Assembly (NCBI RefSeq): GCF_010820665.1
Contig: NZ_JAAIKC010000001.1
Span: 1,509,417-1,573,416 of the forward strand
From: Paenibacillus sp. SYP-B3998
GTDB taxonomy: Bacteria > Bacillota > Bacilli > Paenibacillales > NBRC-103111
Direction: 5' to 3'
DNA length: 64,000 bases
Below the pieces are notes generated by a model. It saw only the letters and a list, made by a program, of their open reading frames with translations, was not told the DNA's origin and did not search any database. Both the position numbers and the translations under genes were made by a program. Shown in pieces: positions 1 to 8,093 of this stretch (the stretch's first letter is position 1; each line of letters begins with the position of its first letter).

Positions 1-670
1 TGTACTCGAAAGGCCTTGTTCCTAACGTTTGTTGAAATAAAACACATGTATAGGGAGGCGTCACAGCTAATTGGTTCGCCAGATCCAGTAGGGAGATGGG
101 TTGATCAAAGTGCGTTTCGATGTAATCCATAACAGGCTTCAAATGCTCGTATTGCTCCTGATTAGAGCGGTTATCCGATAGGGATGTGTAGCGAAATATA
201 TCCAGAATCAACCCGTAAAGCAGATGCGAGCCTTCATAACTTGATATATTTCTTCGAATGCCGAAAATGCTATTAATTTCATTTATTCTTGTTAGCAATA
301 ACTCCGGTTTCGTTGTATATAGCACCATTGATTTCTGTAAATGCAGAGAATGAAGGAGGGATTCGGCGAACTTTCCGTTAAATGCGATCCACCTTACTGT
401 CCATGGTTCTGAAACAGGAAAATAACGATGAGCAACTCCAGGGTATAACAGCATGCCTTGTCCTTTGGCTATGGGGATTGATTTGCCGTCAATTTCTAAT
501 AGGCCTTGTCCATCAAAGCATTGAATCCATTGGTAAGCCTTGTAGCCTTCTTTTCGCACGACTTGAGGCTGATTGATCCAGTATCCGGTAGAGACGATAT
601 AGAGAGGTAAGTTGAAATCGATATCCGTTAATACGTTCCAGAAAAAATGGTTCAAGCTCATCACATCCAT
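1..670 (-). CDS. AraC-family transcriptional regulator, 3' end cut by window edge
   Basis: The minus strand is open from position 670 to the left edge. The translation begins MDVMSLNHFFWN, has an AraC N-terminal cupin-like half (motifs YKAYQWIQCFDGQGLLEIDGK and LLYPGVAHRY), and then enters an AraC helix-turn-helix (YIETHFDQPISLLDLANQLAVTPPYTCVLFQQTLGTRPFEY), where it is cut. The second DNA-binding helix lies outside the window. Start codons at 670 and 661 are both possible and neither has a good ribosome binding site. It is divergent from the GH2 gene across a 122-nt AT-rich gap, the usual position for a local activator of a sugar operon. Its effector is unknown, but control of the flanking glycosidase operon is a fair inference. 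Confidence 0.85.
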   Translation of the reverse strand, partial: MDVMSLNHFFWNVLTDIDFNLPLYIVSTGYWINQPQVVRKEGYKAYQWIQCFDGQGLLEIDGKSIPIAKGQGMLLYPGVAHRYFPVSEPWTVRWIAFNGKFAESLLHSLHLQKSMVLYTTKPELLLTRINEINSIFGIRRNISSYEGSHLLYGLILDIFRYTSLSDNRSNQEQYEHLKPVMDYIETHFDQPISLLDLANQLAVTPPYTCVLFQQTLGTRPFEY

Positions 671-792
671 CAAAATATTAATTTTATTATATTATCATAA
701 ATATCCTTTTATTGTTAGCAATATTGGTTGGTTATATAATTATAAATATAGTTATATGAATCATCATTCGCTTTCAGGAAAGAGGCTTCTGG
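671..792. promoter_or_regulatory. AT-rich divergent promoter region between AraC and GH2 genes
   Basis: This is a very AT-rich stretch between two divergent starts, so it must hold both promoters and probably the AraC binding sites. I could not pick out a confident -35/-10 pair. An AAAGAGG ribosome binding site lies 7 nt before the GH2 start. Confidence 0.45.
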
Positions 793-3165
793 ATGGATCA
801 TCAAAAAAAGAGAGTCAAGGAAAACTTCGATGCTGATTGGTTTTTTCACAAAGGTGACCTTCCGGTGAAGTACGCGGTGAAAGCAGGGATGACCGGAGGT
901 ATTACGGACAACGGGAAGCGAGAAGATGGAGAATGGATTGAGATCGCTTACACAGACAAGGAGACTGGAGAAATACCGATTCCAAAAGATTGGAATCGTG
1001 TTCAGATTCCACACGATTGGGTTGTTGAAGGGAATGTGGTTAACGATCCCGATTTGGGAAGTCGTCCAGGCAGCCATGGCTACCTGCCCACGGGCATTGG
1101 CTTCTATCGCAAAATGTTTGCCATACAAACGGAGGACTTAGGCAAAAAGCTAAGTATCCATTTCGATGGCGTTATGGGCGTAAGCACCGTTTGGCTAAAC
1201 GGGCACCTGCTCGGCACTCATAATAGCGGCTATATAGGCGTACATTACGATATTTCGGATATAATTCGTTATGGCGAAGAAGGTAATAACGTCATCGTTG
1301 TAAAGGTAGACGCAAATAGGTATGAGGGCTGGTGGTATGAAGGCGGCGGCATTTACAGACACACGTGGCTGCAGAAAACAGATCGGCTGCATGTGGGCCA
1401 TTGGGGAACATACGTTACGACTCCTCACGTTACGGACGAATCAGCAGAAGTTATGATACGAACGATCGTCCATAATGAATATGAGGGAGATCGGTTGTGC
1501 GAGCTTAAATCTACCCTTGTCGATAATGAGGGTAAATTCGTCGCCTCCGTCACCGATTCACTAACCGCGGGATGGTTTATTCAAAAAGAAGTGGAGCAAT
1601 TCGTTTCTATCCCCGTCCCACAGTTGTGGTCGCCAGATCGTCCTTATCTTTATAAATTGGTGACGGAAATCGCAGCGGAAGGCGTCATCATGGATACCTA
1701 TGAAACGACCTTCGGCGTTCGGACTCTCGCGTTTACAAGAAATGGTTTTGCTTTAAACGGCAAACCAACTCTTCTTAAAGGAACATGCAACCATCAAGAT
1801 TTCGCCGGTGTCGGTGTTGCTCTTCCAGACCGGATTATCGCGTATAAGCTTCAGCTGTTGAAAGAAATGGGCTGCAACGCTTATCGAAGCGCGCATCATC
1901 CTCCGACACCAGAGCTGCTTGATATTTGCGATCGACTGGGCATGATGGTTATCGATGAGAATCGTAAGTTGGACGGCTCTCCCGAAGGTATTGCTGATCT
2001 CAAAAGTTTGATTTACAGAGATCGTAATCATCCCTCGATTATTTTATGGTGTATGGAGAACGAAGAAATCTTGGAAGGAAAAGTGACGGGTGCTCGGATT
2101 CTTCGTACATTAGCAACCACTACGCGCAAATTGGACGCGACACGTCCTACACTCGCAGCGATGAACCATGGTTGGAATGGCGAAGGTTACAGTGATCAAG
2201 TGGACATTGTTGGCTACAACTATGGACAAAGAAAGCTTCAGGATGTAACCGATCATCAAGCATATCTTTCACGAATTATGTTAGGGAGCGAAAGTGCGAG
2301 CAGTACAACGACTCGGGGTATTTATGTGTTAGATAAGGAGAAAGGATATTGTCCGGCATATGAAGGTGTCTTTATGCCTTCATGGTCTTGCACAGTGGAA
2401 AAGGCTTGGAATGATCTGCTTGCGCATCCCTTTTTAACAGGAGTCTTCCTATGGACGGGTTTTGATTATAGGGGAGAGCCATCACCGTACAGATGGCCAT
2501 GTGTGAATTCTCACTTTGGCATTATGGATACATGCGGATTCCCGAAAGATGTGTATTTTTATCTTAAATCCGTGTGGACGGAAGAACCCATGGTTCATTT
2601 CCTGCCTCATTGGAATTGGCATGGACAAGAAAATGAGTTGATTGACGTTTGGATTTATTCTAACGGAGATAGCGTAGAGCTTTCTTTGAACGGCCGGAGT
2701 CTTGGAACGATGCCTATGATCGAAGCTGGACATCTGGAATGGAAAGTTCCCTATGAGCCTGGCGTGATCATTGCAAGAGCTTATAAAGAAGGTGTCGCAG
2801 TCGCAGTCAAACAAGTTGAAACGACTGGCACGCCTTACACCATTCAGTTGCAGCCAGATCGAACGGTTCTTCACGCGGATTCGACAGACGTCGCCTTCAT
2901 AACGGTTACCATTCGCGATGAACAGGGGCATGTTGTTCCGATTTCAGATAACGAAGTCTCATTTGTTGTTGAAGGGGAAGCAACCATTTTAGGCGTGGGG
3001 AATGGCAATCCTAGCAGCCATGAGCCTGATAAAGCCAATCGCCGCAGAGCCTTTAACGGATATTGTCTGCTAATGATTCAAACCCATTCGCAGGCTGGAG
3101 AAATCGTGGTCAGAGGGATCTCAGTTGGTCTTCTCTCTGCTGAGCTTAGGCTGCGATCTTGTTGA
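793..3165 (+). CDS. Glycoside hydrolase family 2 (beta-galactosidase-like)
   Basis: This 790-residue protein has the GH2 order: an N-terminal jelly-roll sugar-binding domain (PHDWVVEGN, then GIYRHTWLQK), an Ig-like domain, a TIM barrel (about residues 320-610) and C-terminal beta domains. The barrel carries RNHPSIILWCMENEE, with E424 as likely acid/base, and GSESASSTTTRG, with E500 as likely nucleophile. WTGFDYRGEPSPY follows, as in beta-galactosidases of the DUF4982-containing type. There is no signal peptide, so it should act on imported oligosaccharides in the cytoplasm. AAAGAGG with 7-nt spacing supports this start. It is the first gene of a plus-strand run continuing into the esterase. 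Family-level assignment is firm; beta-galactosidase specificity is inferred and beta-glucuronidase or another GH2 activity is possible. Confidence 0.88.
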   Translation: MDHQKKRVKENFDADWFFHKGDLPVKYAVKAGMTGGITDNGKREDGEWIEIAYTDKETGEIPIPKDWNRVQIPHDWVVEGNVVNDPDLGSRPGSHGYLPTGIGFYRKMFAIQTEDLGKKLSIHFDGVMGVSTVWLNGHLLGTHNSGYIGVHYDISDIIRYGEEGNNVIVVKVDANRYEGWWYEGGGIYRHTWLQKTDRLHVGHWGTYVTTPHVTDESAEVMIRTIVHNEYEGDRLCELKSTLVDNEGKFVASVTDSLTAGWFIQKEVEQFVSIPVPQLWSPDRPYLYKLVTEIAAEGVIMDTYETTFGVRTLAFTRNGFALNGKPTLLKGTCNHQDFAGVGVALPDRIIAYKLQLLKEMGCNAYRSAHHPPTPELLDICDRLGMMVIDENRKLDGSPEGIADLKSLIYRDRNHPSIILWCMENEEILEGKVTGARILRTLATTTRKLDATRPTLAAMNHGWNGEGYSDQVDIVGYNYGQRKLQDVTDHQAYLSRIMLGSESASSTTTRGIYVLDKEKGYCPAYEGVFMPSWSCTVEKAWNDLLAHPFLTGVFLWTGFDYRGEPSPYRWPCVNSHFGIMDTCGFPKDVYFYLKSVWTEEPMVHFLPHWNWHGQENELIDVWIYSNGDSVELSLNGRSLGTMPMIEAGHLEWKVPYEPGVIIARAYKEGVAVAVKQVETTGTPYTIQLQPDRTVLHADSTDVAFITVTIRDEQGHVVPISDNEVSFVVEGEATILGVGNGNPSSHEPDKANRRRAFNGYCLLMIQTHSQAGEIVVRGISVGLLSAELRLRSC

Positions 3166-3207
3166 AAATCAAAGGAATTGGATAGATAAGAAGGGGGGAT
3201 GATTCCA

Positions 3208-4392
3208 ATGCAACGACAAAAGAAGAGCACTTCTAATCATGCCCTGCCCTGGGATCTTGGAAAGCTCTACGAAGAGGGGCAAGCGTTTCCTCTTTCACAA
3301 TTTGATGAGGGAGATATTAAGGCGATTTTTTACGAGGGCTTGATCTATCAAGGGAGGCCTACTCGCGTATTTGCCTATTATGCGATACCTGAGTCATCTT
3401 CAAGAGAGAAGGTTCCTGGGGTGGTTCTTGTTCATGGCGGAGGGGGAACGGCATTCAAAGAATGGGTTCGGATCTGGGCAGATAGGGGATACGCAGCCAT
3501 CGCGATGGATTTAGAAGGTCATCTGCCGACCGAAAAGAATCCTGATGGCATCTGGCCTGGACATGAATGGAGCGGCCCTGCTCGGCAAGGAGAATTTGCC
3601 GACTACGAGCTTCCATTGGAAGATCAATGGATGTATCATGCCGTTGCTGATGTCATGCTAGCTAACTCCTTTTTGCGTTCCTTCGATAAGGTTGACTCTG
3701 ATAAAATCGGTGTTCATGGGATCTCTTGGGGAGGTATCGTTACAAGTCTTGTTGCTGGCGTAGACGAACGCTTTTCTTTTGCTATTCCTGTTTATGGCTG
3801 CGGTTATTTATACGAAGCGAGCAATAAGTATGGTCAGAGTTTTGCATCGATGCCTCCAGCATATTCCGAAAAGATTAAGCATTTTTGGGATCCTTCATCT
3901 TATTTCACTCGGATTTCGATCCCAATGCTCTGGGTTAATTGGAGCCATGACCCGCATTTCCCGCTTCATTTATTTAGCAAATCGTTTGAAGCCTCTAAAG
4001 GCGGTTTGATGTCATCGAATTTGAGCATTCACTTTGGATTAAGGCATTCCCATAGCGCGGGGTGGAAACCACAAGAAATCTATACGTTCGCGGATCAAAT
4101 AACCTGCGGAGGGATGCCGCTCGCGCAAGTGATTAATCAAGAAATCAGCGAGAATAGCGTGAAAGTGGTGTATGAATCGGCTGTTCCTGTCGTGAAAGCT
4201 GAATTGCGTTATGCGGCCAACACAACGAATTGGTTTGAAATGAATTGGATAATCGGCGAAGCACATATTGACACTAGTTCTAATGTGATTATTGCTCTGA
4301 TTACTGAAGAGATGTCAGCTTTTTTCATTCAAATGACAGATGAGCGAGGTTGCATCGTGAGTTCACCTCTCACTGTTTGTCCAGCCAAGTGA
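3208..4392 (+). CDS. Alpha/beta-hydrolase, probable carbohydrate (acetyl) esterase
   Basis: This is a serine hydrolase of about 394 residues. An oxyanion-region motif VLVHGGGGTAFKEW is followed by the nucleophile elbow GISWGG (S173) and a late histidine in RHSHSAGW (H280 or H282). The layout is that of acetyl-xylan-esterase/dienelactone-hydrolase-like enzymes, with no signal peptide. The start at 3208 is preferred because the G-run AAGGGGGG ends 9 nt before it; an in-frame ATG at 3199 directly abuts that G-run. It begins 42 nt after the GH2 stop and is probably co-transcribed. In this setting it most likely removes O-acetyl groups from imported oligosaccharides. Deacetylation is an inference from context; a peptidase-type activity cannot be excluded. 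Confidence 0.75.
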   Translation: MQRQKKSTSNHALPWDLGKLYEEGQAFPLSQFDEGDIKAIFYEGLIYQGRPTRVFAYYAIPESSSREKVPGVVLVHGGGGTAFKEWVRIWADRGYAAIAMDLEGHLPTEKNPDGIWPGHEWSGPARQGEFADYELPLEDQWMYHAVADVMLANSFLRSFDKVDSDKIGVHGISWGGIVTSLVAGVDERFSFAIPVYGCGYLYEASNKYGQSFASMPPAYSEKIKHFWDPSSYFTRISIPMLWVNWSHDPHFPLHLFSKSFEASKGGLMSSNLSIHFGLRHSHSAGWKPQEIYTFADQITCGGMPLAQVINQEISENSVKVVYESAVPVVKAELRYAANTTNWFEMNWIIGEAHIDTSSNVIIALITEEMSAFFIQMTDERGCIVSSPLTVCPAK

Positions 4393-4424
4393 GAGGGCAA
4401 ACCAATAGCGTAAGAGGTGGCGCA

Positions 4425-4702
4425 ATGAAACATTTGTGGGGCAAGCTATTGATCAGTGCTGTGTTGATTAGCTTAATTTCAGGATGTAGCACTCCAACGA
4501 GATAACGGATGTTGTATAGAAAGTCAGGAATACGACGACGAAAGGGATGTCTGATTCCGTGGAAGCAGGAGTGTTTATGCCGCTGGATGATCTGCTTGAA
4601 CAATATGCGCCCAACATTATGAAAGCGGTGTCAATTGAAGCGTGTCAAGAGACAAGTTACAACGGCAAAATATATTTTATGCACATGGAAAAGGAGGAAT
4701 AG
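4425..4702 (+). pseudogene. Remnant of an extracellular sugar-binding lipoprotein gene
   Basis: The strand starts like a real gene: AGAGGTGG ribosome binding site, ATG at 4425, and a lipoprotein signal peptide ending in the lipobox LISGC followed by STPTR. It then stops at 4503-4505. A different frame resumes with EITDVV, a stop, and further on reads VEAGVFMPLDDLLEQYAPNI and SYNGKIYFMH, typical of LplA-type sugar-binding proteins (FIPLDxLIxxYxPN, then YNGKIYG). It ends with a stop at 4700-4702. Only about 280 nt of a normal ~1600-nt gene remain, with frameshift and internal deletions. Its last codons contain the ribosome binding site of the GH95 gene. A complete paralogue exists at 15957. No permease genes accompany the remnant. 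Confidence 0.75.
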
Positions 4703-4707
4703 ATGAC

Positions 4708-7056
4708 ATGACTACTAAACATCTCCTCACGATGTGCTATCCTGCATCCTGGTGGCGTTCGTTATGGCGAGAAGCGCTGCCTTCGGGTAACGGAAGGATT
4801 GGAGCTGCCGTTTACGGAGGGGTACACGAAGAAACCATTTTACTAAATCACGAAGACCTTTGGTGGGGCGGAGAGAATCCGAGTTTGCCAAAGGTCAGTG
4901 ATCGTTTACCGGAGGTACGGCGATTGCTGCATGAGGGGCATGCTCCTGAGGCCGATAGGCTGCTGTCTGATGCCCTCAAGGCGCAGGGCTATTTCCCTAA
5001 GCTGGCTTCACCGTTGCCCTTAGGGGATTTCAAGATCTACATGCCACTACGTAAAGCGTTTCGAAATTACAAGCGAACGCTCCACATGGAAACAGGAGAA
5101 GTGGCAGTAAACTGGACAGATGGAGAAACAAGGTATGAGCGTAGGCTATTTGTTTCCCGTACAGATGATGCCGTTATTTTGGATATCCGTAAGTGGGGAC
5201 CGCAGTCCATTGAAGCACGCTTCAACTTGCAGCTGCATGATAAACGTGACTTCAGGAAGCCTGGAATTGTTTTTCCCGAAGGCGAGGAAATGGATGTTAC
5301 GAGTACTCACTTGTATTATGCCGCACATAATTTAGACGGGACTGATTTCGGAGCCGTTGCCCGAGTCGTTGTAGATGGAGGCCAGGCAGCGATTGGGAAA
5401 AATGGCTTAACCGTAAAGGATGCGGATTCTGTCTTGATCATCATCAAGCTTTTTGCGAGCGGAAATAGAGGGGATGAATGGAAACGCTTAGAGGATGAAC
5501 TAAATGGTCTTGCTTGTAGCTACGATGTGCTGCTAAACAAGCATAGAATTGAACATGGTCGTTTGTTTAGTGCAATGGAATTTGATTTAGCTGCGGAGGG
5601 ACGCGACCTCTCTAATGAAGAGCTACTGCTGCAAGCGTACCAGGGGGAAACGCCGGACGCCTTAATAGAGAAAATGTGGGCCTATGGGCGTTACCTGCTG
5701 ATTTCTAGCACGCGAGCCGAAGGGCAGCCCTGCCATTTGTATGGGTTATGGTGTGGCGATTATGATGCTGTTTGGGCATTTCACATGGTCAATGAAAATC
5801 TGCAAATGATTTATTGGCAAGCTTTATCCGGCAATATGCCTGAACTGCTTCTTGCAGTCTTCAATTACATGGATAAGCTAATGGCGGATTTCCGCATCAA
5901 CGCTAAGCAGTTGTTTGGTTGCCAAGGTATTTTCATTCCTGCTCCAAGTGTTCCTGGTTCCGGCTTACTAAAGCATACCTCCCCACATATTATTCATTGG
6001 ACTGGAGGCGCTGGATGGGTCTCTCAACATTATTACGATTATTATCTGTACACGGGCGATAAGGCGTTTTTGCGAGATCGAGCTCTGCCGTTCATGCGAG
6101 AAGCGGCTTTATTTTATGAGGACTTTTTTACGCTAGGTGATGACGGGTTCTTCATCAGCGCTCCTTCGAATTCGCCTGAGAATACGCCAGGAAATTACTG
6201 GGGAGGTCCAGGGAAGTCAATGGGTACGACCATGAACGCGACAATGGACTTTGCCATCGCTAAGGAATTGCTAACTCACCTCATAGAAGGCGCGGAAGCA
6301 GTTAGCTTATATATAGATGATATTCCAAGGTGGCGGAACATGCTTGAACACCTTCCACCCTATGAGCTCAACGAAGACGGATCGGTGAAGGAATGGATGC
6401 ATCCTTTCTACGCAGATAACAATCATCACCGTCATGAATCACATGTATATCCGGTGTTTCCTGGAACCGAAGTGACTAGAGCGAGTGATCCTGATCTTTT
6501 TCAAGCTTTCGTTACTTCTATTGAAAAACGTTTAGTTATTGGACTTAAAGAACAGTCAGGCTGGTCCTTAGCACATATGGCCAACAATTATGCACGTATG
6601 GGACAGGGCGATTCGGCTCTTGAATGCCTAGAGATTTTGGGTCGTTCTTGTGTCATGAACAACCTCATTACGCTGCACAATGACTGGCGGGGTATGGGCA
6701 TTGGCGTTGATATGGATTGGGCACCCGTACAGATTGACGCTAATATGGGATGGACTTCAGCGATTCAAGAAATGCTGCTTTTTTCAGTGCCAGGAGAACT
6801 TCATATCCTGCCTGGTCGTCCTTCTCGTTGGACAAAGGGGAAGGCGGGTCCGCTGCTTACACGCGATGGCGTAGCATGTACACTGCAATGGGATGTGGCA
6901 GAAGGCCAGCTCGATCTTATCCTGCGTTCTACAAGAGGCAACATGCAAACGGATCTTATTTTTCCTGAAGACGTTGTCGAGCTGAAGAGAAGTGTATCGC
7001 TTTCGGAAGAGCCGCTGCACTTGTCTATAAGGTTTCGTGCGTCTAGCAGCTGTTAA
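4708..7056 (+). CDS. GH95-family alpha-L-fucosidase/galactosidase-like enzyme (divergent copy)
   Basis: The N-terminal beta domain opens with the GH95 signature EALPSGNGRIGAAVYGG...ILLNHEDLWWGG, followed by an (alpha/alpha)6 barrel. The residues known to matter in GH95 can be placed by alignment with the second copy at 21097: N362 and N364 (VNENLQM), general acid E491 (SNSPEN) and D677 (QIDANMGW). The start at 4708 is chosen because AAAAGGAGG lies 10 nt upstream; the open frame reaches back to 4642 but runs through the decayed binding-protein gene. Length from 4708 is 782 residues, normal for GH95. There is no signal peptide, so it is cytoplasmic. It is more divergent from typical GH95 motifs than the other copy (VNENLQMIYW instead of [10 protein letters not shown]), hinting at a different substrate such as L-galactose or a differently linked fucose. 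Confidence 0.85.
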   Translation: MTTKHLLTMCYPASWWRSLWREALPSGNGRIGAAVYGGVHEETILLNHEDLWWGGENPSLPKVSDRLPEVRRLLHEGHAPEADRLLSDALKAQGYFPKLASPLPLGDFKIYMPLRKAFRNYKRTLHMETGEVAVNWTDGETRYERRLFVSRTDDAVILDIRKWGPQSIEARFNLQLHDKRDFRKPGIVFPEGEEMDVTSTHLYYAAHNLDGTDFGAVARVVVDGGQAAIGKNGLTVKDADSVLIIIKLFASGNRGDEWKRLEDELNGLACSYDVLLNKHRIEHGRLFSAMEFDLAAEGRDLSNEELLLQAYQGETPDALIEKMWAYGRYLLISSTRAEGQPCHLYGLWCGDYDAVWAFHMVNENLQMIYWQALSGNMPELLLAVFNYMDKLMADFRINAKQLFGCQGIFIPAPSVPGSGLLKHTSPHIIHWTGGAGWVSQHYYDYYLYTGDKAFLRDRALPFMREAALFYEDFFTLGDDGFFISAPSNSPENTPGNYWGGPGKSMGTTMNATMDFAIAKELLTHLIEGAEAVSLYIDDIPRWRNMLEHLPPYELNEDGSVKEWMHPFYADNNHHRHESHVYPVFPGTEVTRASDPDLFQAFVTSIEKRLVIGLKEQSGWSLAHMANNYARMGQGDSALECLEILGRSCVMNNLITLHNDWRGMGIGVDMDWAPVQIDANMGWTSAIQEMLLFSVPGELHILPGRPSRWTKGKAGPLLTRDGVACTLQWDVAEGQLDLILRSTRGNMQTDLIFPEDVVELKRSVSLSEEPLHLSIRFRASSSC

Positions 7057-7088
7057 ATAAAAGAGATAGGCAATTACGGGGGGAGCAT

Positions 7089-8093
7089 ATGAAAGCATTA
7101 TTGGTAGGTATGGGAGCATATGGGTTCGGTTGGTATCGCCGTTTGCGAAGCAAGCATATTCAGTTGGCCGTTGTCGATAAAGATAGCTCCCTAAGCGAGA
7201 AAGTAACGGTGGATGGAATTCCGTTCTATACGGATTTCATAGAGGCTGTTGAAAAAGAAAAACCTAGCTTTATTGTCAATGTGACACCCCCGAACATTCA
7301 CGGCATCATCAATCACATGGCGTTTGATCATGGATTGCCAGTGCTTTGCGAGAAACCGATATCGTTCGACTATGAAGAAGCTGATGAAATGACGAAAAGG
7401 GCGGTGAATGAAGGTATCCCATTTATGATAGCCGAGAATTACCGTCGTTACGCTTATCCGAGAAGATTAAAGCAGCTTCTTGAAGAAGGCGCAATTGGCC
7501 GCATTTCCAGTATGGACGTTACTTTTTGCCGTTACCATAAGGTGCAAAGACATTACGCGGTGAGTCTATTGGACGATATCGCCATTCACCATTTCGATTT
7601 AATGAGGTATTTTAGCGGAACCGAAGCTCAACAGATATTTGCTAAGCGTTATCAACCCTTGAATGCTTGGAACGAAGCGGGTGAAGAGGGCTCTGACCAT
7701 AATTTGGCCGCTATTATTGAAATGTCAGGGAAAGTGCAGGTGACGTATTCAGGAACCATAACTTCCCGTTATCTTCCAACCGTTTGGCATGGGAATTGGA
7801 GAATTGATGGAACTGAGGGCTCTCTGAAACTAACCGAGAATACAATTATTCTTGTTCGCGACGGACAGACAACAAAAATCGAAACCCACGAGGGTCACCC
7901 CGATGCGTTGGATGATTTCTTGAACTCACTACGGGGTGGCTTTGAGCCAGAAACGAGTGCAGCGGATTATATGCGAACGCAGGCACTTGTGCATGCAGCC
8001 AAAATTTCGAGTAAAGAAAATAGGATGGTCAGCGTTGAACCACTAGATTACGGGGATTCCGAAAGGGCATGGAGACGGGGGAGAGTTGAATGA
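7089..8093 (+). CDS. Gfo/Idh/MocA-family oxidoreductase
   Basis: The N-terminal Rossmann fold has the nucleotide-binding motif VGMGAYG and the family's lysine motif CEKPISFDYEEA. The C-terminal alpha/beta domain has the catalytic-type histidine motif DDIAIHHFDLMRYF. The length (334 residues) is typical of sugar dehydrogenases of this family. A GGGGGGAG ribosome binding site lies just before the start. It overlaps the GH31 gene by 4 nt, so the two are translationally coupled. It probably oxidises or reduces a sugar released by the neighbouring glycosidases, for example a free aldose or a 3-keto sugar. The substrate cannot be read from sequence. Confidence 0.85.
   Translation: MKALLVGMGAYGFGWYRRLRSKHIQLAVVDKDSSLSEKVTVDGIPFYTDFIEAVEKEKPSFIVNVTPPNIHGIINHMAFDHGLPVLCEKPISFDYEEADEMTKRAVNEGIPFMIAENYRRYAYPRRLKQLLEEGAIGRISSMDVTFCRYHKVQRHYAVSLLDDIAIHHFDLMRYFSGTEAQQIFAKRYQPLNAWNEAGEEGSDHNLAAIIEMSGKVQVTYSGTITSRYLPTVWHGNWRIDGTEGSLKLTENTIILVRDGQTTKIETHEGHPDALDDFLNSLRGGFEPETSAADYMRTQALVHAAKISSKENRMVSVEPLDYGDSERAWRRGRVE

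Noticed and set aside
715..1128. 137-codon minus-strand ORF opposite the GH2 5' end
   Set aside because: It lies opposite a gene with clear GH2 motifs, has no recognisable domain, and crosses the AraC/GH2 promoter region.
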